Shown in pieces: positions 1 through 6,486 of a stretch of DNA of 14,464 bases. The notes below the pieces were generated by a model, which ran no database searches, was not told where the DNA came from, and saw only the letters and a program-made list of their open reading frames with translations. This DNA comes from Planctomycetota bacterium (lineage in GTDB: Bacteria; Planctomycetota; UBA1135; UBA2386): contig JACKHZ010000023.1 of assembly GCA_020638735.1 (NCBI GenBank), positions 1 to 14,464 of the forward strand. The letters run 5' to 3'. Every line of letters begins with the position of its first letter. Positions within the stretch are counted from its first letter, which is position 1. The translations under genes and the position numbers were made by a program.

Positions 1-1130
1 AGCGCGGCGACGTGGTGCGGCGTCGCCGTCGCGCCGCGCGCCAGCAGCGACAGCGCGCCGAGCGCCGCGGCCTGCAGCAACGCGGGCCAGCCGAGGCCGT
101 GGGCGTAGGCGCGATCGCGACCGTCGGCGAGCAGCGCGTGGCTCAGCTGCCAGCCGAGGTGCTGCAGGCAGCCGGCGAGCAGCAGGAGCCGAAGGGCCGC
201 AGCGGCGTCGCGGAACTCGTCGCCGCTGACGGCGCACAACATCGGCGCGACCAGCGCGCCGCCGGCGGCGAACGGCAGCGTCACCCAGGCGGTGGCGCGC
301 AGCGCCGTGCGCAATGTGCGGTCGCTGTCGCCGCTGCGCGCGGCGTGAAGCAGGTGCGGCAACAGCAGGCGGGCGAGCTGCGTCGACGGCAGCAGCGCCG
401 CCAGCGCGAGCCGGGCCGCGATCGCGTAGAAGCCGGCGGCGCGATCGCCGCAGGCGAACGCCACCAGCGCGACGTCGCCGATCGCCATCAGCTCGTGCGC
501 CGTCTGGCCGAGCCCCGCGGGCTGCCAGCCGAAGCCGCGCAGCTCCGGCGCTTCCCGGTCGGGCAGGCGGCGGATCGTGGTCGCGGCGCCGAGCGCGTAG
601 ACGACACGGCAGCCGAGACTGATCGCGGCCAGCGTCACCAGCGAGCCGTCGCCGCTGAGCCACCAGACGGCGAACGCGAGCAGCTGCAGCGTCGCCGCCA
701 GCGTCTCGATCAGCACCTCGCGGCCGGTGCGTCCGGCGGCGTCGATCAGGTTCTTGAGGTCGAACGCGGCCGGCGCCGTGTGCAGCGTCCACAGCAGCCA
801 GAACCACGGCTCCGCCGCCGTGGCGAAGGCGATGGCGGTGGCGAGCGCCGTCAACGCGAGGCCGAGGGCGAGACGCACCCGCACCGCGCGCGACACCAGC
901 CGTCGCGCTGCGCCCGGCTGACGGGCGACCTCGCGCGCGACGAGGTTGCGCACGCCGGCGCCGGCGAGCACCGCGAGCACGGCGGCGACCGCCTGGCCCT
1001 TGGCGTGCACGCCGAGGCCGTCGACGCCGAGCCGGGCGCCGACGAGGAGGAAGGCGATCAGCTGCAGCACGCGCTGCACGACGACGCCGGCGCCGAGCCC
1101 GAGCAGGTTGCGTCGAACGGTGTGCTGCAC
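1..1130 (-). CDS. Polysaccharide flippase-like membrane protein (Wzx/MOP superfamily), C-terminus cut by window edge
   Basis: The frame stays open from a GTG at 1130 to the left edge, giving about 376 residues with no stop, so the C-terminus lies outside the window. The protein is dominated by Leu/Ala/Val-rich membrane segments separated by short Arg-rich loops. Its N-terminus (RRNLLGLGAGVVVQRVLQLI, then LVGARLGVDGLG) has the layout of MOP-superfamily O-antigen and capsule exporters: an amphipathic start, a first helix, then an 'ARxLGxxGxG' type loop. Such proteins flip lipid-linked glycans across the inner membrane. The GTG start is supported by AGGG at 1139-1136, five bases upstream. It lies 71 bp after the capsule-synthesis-like gene on the same strand, so the two are probably co-transcribed. 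The assignment rests on overall pattern; another multi-spanning transporter is possible. Confidence 0.7.
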   Translation of the reverse strand, partial: MQHTVRRNLLGLGAGVVVQRVLQLIAFLLVGARLGVDGLGVHAKGQAVAAVLAVLAGAGVRNLVAREVARQPGAARRLVSRAVRVRLALGLALTALATAIAFATAAEPWFWLLWTLHTAPAAFDLKNLIDAAGRTGREVLIETLAATLQLLAFAVWWLSGDGSLVTLAAISLGCRVVYALGAATTIRRLPDREAPELRGFGWQPAGLGQTAHELMAIGDVALVAFACGDRAAGFYAIAARLALAALLPSTQLARLLLPHLLHAARSGDSDRTLRTALRATAWVTLPFAAGGALVAPMLCAVSGDEFRDAAAALRLLLLAGCLQHLGWQLSHALLADGRDRAYAHGLGWPALLQAAALGALSLLARGATATPHHVAA

Positions 1131-1201
1131 GGGGACCCTATCGGCAGCGGCGCCGCGTTCGCCGCAGCGAGATGCCGGCGGCAAGGCCGATTGGCGGTCG
1201 C

Positions 1202-2539
1202 TCAGCTGGTCGCCAGCGGCCAGGTCGGGCCGGCGCGGTAGGGCAGCGGCCGCGTCGTCACCTGGCCGGCGAGGCGGCGTTCGACCGCCTGCACGAGGCC
1301 GAGCATGCCGTTGTGGTTGGGGTGATCGGCGTCGCACCAGACGTGCCCGTGGCGCAGGAGCCAGGTCAGGACGCGTCGCCGCAGCGCGCGGTGATCGCGG
1401 CGCAGCGCGCGTTCGAGGCCCTGCGGCAGCGCTTCGACAGTGGTCGGCGTCGAGACGCCGGCGACGTCGAACAGCCCGCGGCCGAGGTGTACGACCGGCG
1501 TGCCGCAGGCGGTCGCGAGGCCGGCGAGACGGTGGTTGACGGTCACGACGCCGGCCGCGGTCGCCAGCCAGACCCGCGCCGCGGCGAACGGCACGAACGT
1601 CACCCCGGCGAGGTCGGCGCAGCGGCGGCGCAGCGCCGCGCGGTCTGGCCGGTCGGTGACGACGGCGATGCGCGCGCCGACGTCGATGCCGCGCACGGCC
1701 GCCGCAGCGCGGCGCACCAACGCCTCGGCGGTGGGGGGCGCGTCGGCGTCGAGGCGCAGCGCCGGGTCGTCGTCGCGCTGCAGCAGCACGACGAAGCTCG
1801 GGCCGTGCCCCGCGGCGGGGGCGGCGGGGCCGGCGAGCTCGGGTTCTGCGGTGGGCACCCGCTGCGCCCGGCGCCAGCCGCGCAGCGAGTCGATGGCGAG
1901 GCGCGGCTCGCCACCCGCCAGCAGCGCGGCGAAGTCGCGCAGCCGCGCGGGCATCGCCGGGACGACGACCTCGGGTGGCGGCAATTCGAACGGCGCCGGG
2001 GCGGCCAGCGCGTGCGCCACGCAGGCGTCCAGCAACGCGCGCTCCGGGGTGACGACGCGGAAGTCGGCGGCCGTCCAGCGGCGGCAGCTGGCGTCCCCGT
2101 CCACGCCGACGTCGTCGATCTGCAGCGTGCCCGGCAGCAGCCCGTCGCCGGACCACAGCACCCGCGCGCCGACGTCGATCGCGGCCTGCTGCAGGCACGC
2201 GTTGGCCGGGCTTCGCCGGTCGTGGAACAGCACCAGGTCGGGCGGCTCGACGGTCAGCCAGCGGTGAAGGCCGGCGCTCTGCCGCCGAAGCCTCGCAAGC
2301 TGGCGCGCTCCGAGCCCGTGCCGGGCGGCGACGATCGCCGCGTGCGCGCCCGCGGCCGCGTCGGGCGCCGCGCTCGCCGGCGCCACGACTTCGCCGACTT
2401 GATGGCGCCAGAACGTCGCGCCGATCGGGTCGGTTGCCAACAGCGTCACGCGATGGTTGCGCCGCAGCAGCTCGCGCCGCAACCGCATCAACAACGGGAA
2501 GCGCTCGATGGGGGGCGATGCGAAGACGATGTGGCCCAT
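1202..2539 (-). CDS. Capsule polysaccharide biosynthesis-type protein (Capsule_synth/KpsS-like)
   Basis: A 445-residue protein resembling the Capsule_synth family (KpsC/KpsS/LipB-like, Kdo-transferase-related enzymes of capsule export). An N-terminal Rossmann-like half starts at MGHIVFASPPIERFPLL. It contains PPDLVLFHDRRSP (about 99-111) and the family-typical 'D/E-G-L-P-G-x-I-x-x-x-G-V-x-G' stretch (about 131-151, GDGLLPGTLQIDDVGVDGDA). The C-terminal half has FVVLLQRDDDPALR (about 249-262) and AAGVVTVNHRLAGLATACG (about 328-346) followed by TPVVHLGRGLFDVAGVS, matching the 'vxtvNSTvGLeAlxxgxPVxxlG' block. The usual Lys-x-His-Pro element between these blocks is replaced by VVTDRPDR, so the active site may be altered. 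The frame is open to an ATG at 2641, but similarity begins at the ATG at 2539, which I chose although neither start has a good SD. It is probably the first gene of a unit with the downstream flippase and acts at the cytoplasmic membrane. Confidence 0.72.
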   Translation of the reverse strand: MGHIVFASPPIERFPLLMRLRRELLRRNHRVTLLATDPIGATFWRHQVGEVVAPASAAPDAAAGAHAAIVAARHGLGARQLARLRRQSAGLHRWLTVEPPDLVLFHDRRSPANACLQQAAIDVGARVLWSGDGLLPGTLQIDDVGVDGDASCRRWTAADFRVVTPERALLDACVAHALAAPAPFELPPPEVVVPAMPARLRDFAALLAGGEPRLAIDSLRGWRRAQRVPTAEPELAGPAAPAAGHGPSFVVLLQRDDDPALRLDADAPPTAEALVRRAAAAVRGIDVGARIAVVTDRPDRAALRRRCADLAGVTFVPFAAARVWLATAAGVVTVNHRLAGLATACGTPVVHLGRGLFDVAGVSTPTTVEALPQGLERALRRDHRALRRRVLTWLLRHGHVWCDADHPNHNGMLGLVQAVERRLAGQVTTRPLPYRAGPTWPLATS

Positions 2540-2584
2540 GCCGTCCGGACCGGAATCGGCATCGACGTGCCCGACCTGGAGTCG

Positions 2585-2604
2585 GTCACGTATTTCGGTG
2601 TGAC
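2585..2604. promoter_or_regulatory. Short inverted repeat in a divergent intergenic region (possible operator)
   Basis: GTCAC (2585-2589) and GTGAC (2600-2604) form an inverted repeat with a 10-bp spacer, inside the 187-bp region between the divergent capsule-type gene and the sugar dehydrogenase gene. This is the expected geometry of a half-turn-spaced operator, but five-base arms are short and chance is quite possible. A TACACT hexamer at 2651-2656 could serve as a -10 for the plus-strand gene, although no convincing -35 accompanies it. Nothing else recognisable was seen between 2540 and 2726. Confidence 0.15.
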
Positions 2605-2726
2605 GTGTCTCCGGTGGTCGGCGGCCGCTGCCAACCGCCATCCCAGCCGCTACACTTCGACGCCCTCCTGCTCCGCGCCACGCGCTCGCCTCGTGCAGCG
2701 CGGTCCCACTGCCGAATCCACACCTG

Positions 2727-4637
2727 ATGATCCGTCACCTCCTCCCTGCCGGCGCGCTGCTGGCGCTCGTCACCGTTGCGCCCGCGCAGTCGGTCCCGAC
2801 CAACTTCGTCGTCGACACGCTGATCTCGACCGGCCTGCAGGCCGGCCACGACTTCTGCTTCCTGCCCGACGGCCGGGTGCTGATCGCCAACCGTGGCGGC
2901 CCCGTCCACGTCTGGGCCGACACCGGCGCGCCGGTGCCGATCGGCACCGTGCCGAACGTCGAGACGGGCTCCGAGCGCGGCCTGCTGAGCATCGCCGCCG
3001 ACCCGAACTTTCCGACGAACGGCTACATCTACGTCTGGTGGTCGAGCGCGAGCGACGCGTTCATGCACCTCGACCGCTTCACCTGCACGGGGGACCTCGC
3101 CAACCCGAACAGCACCAACCTGTCGTTCTCGTCGACGACGCGCCGCGTGGTGCTGAGCACGATCCCGGACAACGCCAGCAACCACAACGGCGGTTCGACG
3201 CGCTTCGGCCCCGACGGCAAGCTCTACCAGACGATCGGCGACGACGCCGGCACCTGCACCGCGCAGAGCCAGACCTCCAAGGCGGGCTGCATGCTGCGCA
3301 TGGACGTCAGCGGCCTCGGCGCCGCGGCGAGCACCGTCGAGCCGGCCTACTCGACGCTGGATCCGGGCGACAACCCGAACAGCGCCAGCACCGGCTTCGA
3401 CCAGCTGGTCATCGCCTATGGGCTGCGCAACCCGGTGCGCATGGAGATCGACCAGGTCACCGGCAACTGCTACATCGGCGACGTCGGGCAGAGCGCGCAG
3501 GAGGAGTACAGCGAGTACGTCTACCCGGCCGCCGGTGCGATGCCGCTGATCAACTTCGGCTGGCCGTGGCGCGAGGGCACGACCACCTACACGACCTGCG
3601 GCGGCACCGCGCCGTCGGGCATGCTCGGGCCGATCGCCAGCGAGACGAGCAGCGCGTGGAACTCGGTCATGGGCGGCCCGCGCTACCGCAATCAGGGCGG
3701 CGCCTACGACTTCGGCCCGAGCTACGAGGGCGACGCGTTCTACCTCGACTACTTCGCCGGCGAGATGCGCCACATCACCTTCAACGGCACCTCGTGGCAG
3801 GCTGCGCCCGCGGTGCCGGGGCAGCCGAGCACGACCAACTGGGCCTCGGGCCTGATCGGCGTCTGCAGCGTGCGGCAGGGCCCCGACGGCGGCATCTGGC
3901 TGCTGCAGCACCCGAGCACCTACGCGACCACCGGCGGATTCCTGAAGCGCATCCGGCCGCTCGGTCCGACCAACAGCGTGACGGCGATCAGCGGCGACGG
4001 CCAGATCGGTCCGGCGACGGAAGCGTTCGCCCAGCCGCTGGTGGTGCGGGTGTTCGACACGTCCAACAACCCGATGTCCGGTGGCATCGTCAACTTCTCG
4101 GTGGCCGGGCCCGGCGTGCTCAGCACCGTCAATCCGGTGATCGCCGACGCCAACGGCTATGCCCAGACCTCGGTCACGGCCGCCAACGTCGGCGGCGCGA
4201 TCACGGTGACGGCGAGCACGCCCGGCTCGCAGACCAACGGCACGTTCGCCCTGTTCTCGCGCAAGACCAGCGTCACCTGGATTCCGACCAGCAGCCTGCT
4301 TCTGGTCTCGGTCAGCAACAAGACCAACGCGGTGCCGGCCAACATCCCGCTGGTCCTGCTGATGTCGTGGCCCGGCTCGCCGGTGTTGCCGACGGTGATC
4401 GGCGACATCTGCACGGACCCGAGCTATCCGCTGACCGTGGCGTTGGAGGACGGGATCGGCGCCTTCGGCGGCGTGTCGTTCTCCGGCTCTGGCAGCTTCG
4501 GCACGCCGGGCAAGACCTGGCTCTACACCGGGGTGCCGGCGTTCCTGCTGAACGGCAACCTGATGAGCTTCCAGACGGTCGGCTTCGATCCCATCGAGGG
4601 TGTGTTCCGCACCAACTGCGAGACGAAGCAGTTCTGA
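2727..4637 (+). CDS. Secreted PQQ-dependent sugar dehydrogenase-like protein (GSDH beta-propeller) with Ig-like domain
   Basis: A 636-residue exported protein. Residues 1-20 form a signal peptide (Leu/Ala-rich core, probable cleavage after APA at 18-20). Residues about 24-412 look like the six-bladed glucose/sorbosone dehydrogenase propeller: FLPDGRVLIANRGGPVHVW (45-63), RGLLSIAADPNF (84-95), HNGG with the likely catalytic His153, FGPDGKLYQTIGDD (160-173), YGLRNPVRMEID (231-242), GDVGQSAQEE (251-260), NFGWP (276-280) and QGPDGGIWLL (384-393). Such enzymes oxidise sugars or similar polyols using pyrroloquinoline quinone and calcium in the periplasm or outside the cell. Residues about 413-507 look like a bacterial Ig-like (Big_1, invasin-type) domain with the 'TDANGxAxTxVTA' signature seen as ADANGYAQTSV. 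Residues about 508-636 form a further beta-rich, Cys-containing domain I cannot name. No clear SD precedes the ATG. Substrate is unknown, and no PQQ synthesis genes are in view. Confidence 0.85.
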   Translation: MIRHLLPAGALLALVTVAPAQSVPTNFVVDTLISTGLQAGHDFCFLPDGRVLIANRGGPVHVWADTGAPVPIGTVPNVETGSERGLLSIAADPNFPTNGYIYVWWSSASDAFMHLDRFTCTGDLANPNSTNLSFSSTTRRVVLSTIPDNASNHNGGSTRFGPDGKLYQTIGDDAGTCTAQSQTSKAGCMLRMDVSGLGAAASTVEPAYSTLDPGDNPNSASTGFDQLVIAYGLRNPVRMEIDQVTGNCYIGDVGQSAQEEYSEYVYPAAGAMPLINFGWPWREGTTTYTTCGGTAPSGMLGPIASETSSAWNSVMGGPRYRNQGGAYDFGPSYEGDAFYLDYFAGEMRHITFNGTSWQAAPAVPGQPSTTNWASGLIGVCSVRQGPDGGIWLLQHPSTYATTGGFLKRIRPLGPTNSVTAISGDGQIGPATEAFAQPLVVRVFDTSNNPMSGGIVNFSVAGPGVLSTVNPVIADANGYAQTSVTAANVGGAITVTASTPGSQTNGTFALFSRKTSVTWIPTSSLLLVSVSNKTNAVPANIPLVLLMSWPGSPVLPTVIGDICTDPSYPLTVALEDGIGAFGGVSFSGSGSFGTPGKTWLYTGVPAFLLNGNLMSFQTVGFDPIEGVFRTNCETKQF

Positions 4638-4645
4638 GCTTGGTG

Positions 4646-4662
4646 GCTCGCCGTTGGCGAGC
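4646..4662 (+). other. Hairpin 9 bp after the dehydrogenase stop codon
   Basis: GCTCGCC (4646-4652), loop GTT, GGCGAGC (4656-4662): a perfect 7-bp GC stem. No T-tract follows, so it is not a classical intrinsic terminator. It could be a stabilising 3'-end hairpin of the dehydrogenase mRNA or the outer left end of the insertion sequence. A similar CTCGCC/GGCGAG hairpin lies at 6264-6289 beyond the right end of the element. Confidence 0.5.
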
Positions 4663-4670
4663 TTCGTGAG

Positions 4671-4680
4671 CAAAGAACAG
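4671..4680. repeat. Left subterminal inverted repeat of the IS110-family element
   Basis: CAAAGAACAG is the exact reverse complement of 6247-6256. It lies 211 bp upstream of the transposase start. Confidence 0.75.
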
Positions 4681-4880
4681 GTGCCGTTGAGGCCTCGGGA
4701 GCGGAAACTCCCGAGGCTGGCGTGCGGACGAAGACCGCACAAGCTCTGGTGCCTGTTGCCCGACTCTGAGCCTGGTCTGCAGGGACTCGCGGCCTCGTCA
4801 CTGGTGACGTCGAGCGATCGGCGATCCCGTTTGGAAGAGTGCCCATCACCGCCCCTGCTCCGCGACGCCAGCATCATCCC
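4681..4880 (+). ncRNA. Putative bridge RNA (seekRNA) locus of the IS110-family element
   Basis: Recently characterised IS110-family recombinases use an element-encoded structured RNA with one loop recognising the target and a second recognising the donor ends. This region has the expected place, size and structure. Hairpin A is CCTCGGGAG (4693-4701), loop CGGAAA, CTCCCGAGG (4708-4716), extendable by one or two pairs. Hairpin B is GTGCGG (4722-4727)/CCGCAC (4735-4740). Hairpin C is CGTCAC (4796-4801)/GTGACG (4804-4809). Between B and C, TCTGAGCCTGGT (4765-4776) matches 11 of 12 bases of the left insertion flank at 4633-4644, a candidate target guide. After C, TTTGGAAG (4830-4837) is identical to 6253-6260 at the right end, a candidate donor guide. 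The order (5' hairpin, target part, donor part) fits known bridge RNAs. I found no convincing right-side guides, and RNA ends are unknown. Confidence 0.5.
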
Positions 4881-4891
4881 GGAGGTGCTAC

Positions 4892-6241
4892 ATGTCGTCG
4901 CGAGCGAGTCGTCGGAAGCGGAAATCGGCAGCGATGGAGCGGATCAACTTGGATGCCGCAGGCATCGACATCGGGGCCTCGAGTCACTTCGTGGCAGTGC
5001 CCGAGGACCGGGATGAGAGGCCGGTGCGCGAGTTCGCTGCCTACACGGCGGATCTCTACCAACTGGCCGACTGGCTGAAAGCGTGCGGCATCAAGACGGT
5101 GGCGATGGAGTCGACCGGGGTCTACTGGATCCCCTTGTTCCAGGTGCTCGAGGAGCGCGGCTTCGAGGTGCGATTGGTAGATGCCCGTCGCGTGAAGAAT
5201 GTGAGCGGTCGGAAGACCGACGTCTCCGACTGCCAGTGGCTGCAGCAACTGCACACCTACGGCCTGCTGAGTTCGGCCTTCCGGCCGGACGACGACACGT
5301 GCGTGCTGCGATCGTACATGCGGCAGCGCGACGGGCTCGTCATCCAGGCTGGCCAGCACATCCAGCACATGCAGAAGGCACTGGAGCTGATGAACGTCAA
5401 GCTCACCGAGGTGCTCGCGGATGTCTCCGGACAGACCGGCATGGCGATCATCGACGACATCCTGGCCGGGCAGCGGGATCCGAAGACGCTGGCGAAACAC
5501 CGCCACACGCGTTGCAAGCACGACGAGGAGACGATCGCCAGGGCGCTGACCGGGCACTACCGCCTCGAGCATCTGTTCGCCCTTCGGCAGGCCGTGGCCC
5601 TCTACCGCCAGTGCCAGGACCTGATCCGCGAGTGCGACACCGAGATCGAGCGCTTCCTGGAGGAGCGAGGTCCAAAGGACGACGGCACGCCCACGCCGCC
5701 AGAACGGTCGAGCGCCCGCAGCAAGAATGCACTCGGCTTCGACGCCCACGGCCATCTGTTCCGCCTCGTGGGCGTAGACCTCACCGCGATCCCTGGGCTG
5801 TCGACGGCGTCGGTGCTGGCCCTGCTCGCCGAGACGGGACTCGCGATGGACCGCTGGCGCAACAGCAAGGCCTTCGCGTCCTGGCTCGGGCTCTGCCCGA
5901 ACAACCGGGTCTCGGGAGGCAAGGTGCTGGCGTCGAAATCCAAGACGTGCGTCAACCGCGCAGCGCGCATCTTCCGCATGGCGGCCTACGGCCTGCATCA
6001 CGCCAAGAGCGCACTCGGCGCCTTCTACCGCAGGATGCGCAGCAAGCTCGGCGCGCCGAAGGCGATCACCGCCACCGCCCACAAGCTCGCCCGGCTCTTC
6101 TACTCGATGCTCAAGACCAAGACGTCCTTCGCTGACATCGGCCAAGACGCCTACGACCGCACCTACAACCAGCGCCGCCTGAAGGGCCTCGCCAAAGCCG
6201 CCGAGCAACTCGGCTTCAAACTCGTCCCCTCAAACCCGTGA
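4892..6241 (+). CDS. IS110-family transposase (DEDD/serine recombinase)
   Basis: A full-length 449-residue transposase. The N-terminal RuvC-like DEDD domain shows AGIDIGASSHFVAVP with Asp26, AMESTGVYW with Glu73, and GRKTDVSDCQWLQ with Asp110 and Asp113. A helical middle part (about 130-280) is followed by the C-terminal Tnp domain: IPGLSTASVLALLAETG (about 300-316), then SWLGLCPNNRVSGGKV with the likely catalytic Ser341, and a basic NRAARIFRMAA helix. Family members cut and rejoin DNA through this serine together with the DEDD site, guided by an RNA encoded in the element. The ATG at 4892 follows a strong GGAGGTG (4881-4887). Close relatives often begin at the equivalent of Met15 (4934), which has a poorer ribosome site. 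No frameshift or stop is present, so the gene looks functional. Confidence 0.95.
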   Translation: MSSRASRRKRKSAAMERINLDAAGIDIGASSHFVAVPEDRDERPVREFAAYTADLYQLADWLKACGIKTVAMESTGVYWIPLFQVLEERGFEVRLVDARRVKNVSGRKTDVSDCQWLQQLHTYGLLSSAFRPDDDTCVLRSYMRQRDGLVIQAGQHIQHMQKALELMNVKLTEVLADVSGQTGMAIIDDILAGQRDPKTLAKHRHTRCKHDEETIARALTGHYRLEHLFALRQAVALYRQCQDLIRECDTEIERFLEERGPKDDGTPTPPERSSARSKNALGFDAHGHLFRLVGVDLTAIPGLSTASVLALLAETGLAMDRWRNSKAFASWLGLCPNNRVSGGKVLASKSKTCVNRAARIFRMAAYGLHHAKSALGAFYRRMRSKLGAPKAITATAHKLARLFYSMLKTKTSFADIGQDAYDRTYNQRRLKGLAKAAEQLGFKLVPSNP

Positions 6242-6246
6242 TCGGG

Positions 6247-6256
6247 CTGTTCTTTG
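6247..6256. repeat. Right subterminal inverted repeat of the IS110-family element
   Basis: CTGTTCTTTG is the exact reverse complement of 4671-4680 and starts 5 bp after the transposase stop codon. The bases that follow (GAAG) extend a word, TTTGGAAG, that recurs in the non-coding region at 4830-4837. Confidence 0.75.
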
Positions 6257-6263
6257 GAAGGCC

Positions 6264-6289
6264 GAGCCTCGCCGGAAGGCGAGGTGCTC
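6264..6289 (+). terminator. Strong hairpin beyond the right end of the IS
   Basis: GAGC CTCGCC (6264-6273), loop GGAA, GGCGAG (6278-6283), a GT bulge, then GCTC (6286-6289). The ten-pair interrupted stem closes with a GNRA tetraloop (GGAA). There is no U-tract (CGCCCCTGATGG follows), so termination would be weak or factor-dependent. If the IS were removed, this hairpin would lie roughly 10-30 bp after the dehydrogenase stop codon, so it may be the original 3' end of that transcript. Confidence 0.4.
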
Positions 6290-6412
6290 GCCCCTGATGG
6301 ATCGCCGCGCCGGGCGGCTGCCCCTTTGCGGTGGGCCCTGTGCCGGGTGCCCCCCGCCGCCCAGCTCGGTCGACGGGGGAGGCGCGGATCCGCGGGCCGT
6401 GCCGGTCCCTTC

Positions 6413-6441
6413 TTGACCCGGCGGGGGTGGGTCCGCACAAT
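6413..6441 (+). promoter_or_regulatory. Sigma70-like promoter for glmU and the downstream run
   Basis: TTGACC (6413-6418), 17-bp spacer, CACAAT (6436-6441): five of six matches to the -35 consensus and four of six to the -10, with ideal spacing. The -10 is a rare A/T-containing patch in very GC-rich DNA. Transcription would start near 6448, giving a pyrimidine-rich leader of about 40 nt to the glmU ATG without an SD. The rest of 6290-6410 shows GC-rich DNA with no feature I can name. Confidence 0.6.
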
Positions 6442-6486
6442 CCTCGCCCCTTTCTGTCCTCCCGGCTCCCGCTCTCCCCGTCCCGC

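Larger units (their letters stand above)
4671..6256 (+). mobile_element. IS110-family insertion sequence, apparently complete
   Basis: The coordinates given are the outer edges of a perfect 10-bp inverted repeat, CAAAGAACAG at 4671-4680 and CTGTTCTTTG at 6247-6256. This AT-rich word is unlikely to match by chance in such GC-rich DNA. The true ends probably lie a few to about 25 bases further out, since IS1111-type members of the family carry their inverted repeats subterminally. Inside are a hairpin-rich non-coding stretch (4681-4880) and one intact transposase gene (4892-6241), leaving only about 15 bp between the stop codon and the right repeat. No target-site duplication is obvious, as expected for this family, which recombines via a short core. 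The element lies between the dehydrogenase stop codon and the glmU promoter and interrupts no recognisable gene. Confidence 0.85.

Noticed and set aside
12..1241. Plus-strand 409-codon open frame at the left end
   Set aside because: The translation is Arg/Gln/Ala/Gly-rich with no motifs, while the opposite strand reads as a coherent membrane protein.
2540..2641. N-terminal extension of the capsule-type gene to the ATG at 2641
   Set aside because: The extra 34 residues are polar with no family similarity, and GGGA directly abuts that ATG, too close to serve as a ribosome site.
1172..4669. Plus-strand open frame of over 1,100 codons spanning two regions
   Set aside because: It crosses an opposite-strand capsule-type gene and reads the dehydrogenase in a wrong frame. 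Its product is a low-complexity Arg/Ala/Gly/Gln sequence with no family signature, as expected in DNA rich in third-position G and C.
4755..4870. Right-side target and donor guides in the putative bridge RNA
   Set aside because: Candidates such as CTCGCGGCC (4785-4793) and GCGACGCC (4862-4869) fit the flank or left end only with a one-base insertion, too weak to claim.
2586..4877. Minus-strand 763-codon open frame antisense to the dehydrogenase
   Set aside because: The product is Arg/His/Val/Asp-rich with no recognisable motif. The plus strand encodes a protein with a signal peptide and clear GSDH blocks.
4681..4891. Small protein gene upstream of the transposase
   Set aside because: Short frames exist, but the region is better explained by paired RNA stems, and no frame shows a good ribosome site with a sensible product.
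6331..6486. N-terminal extension of glmU by 52 residues
   Set aside because: It contains the predicted promoter and encodes Pro/Arg-rich sequence not found in GlmU.
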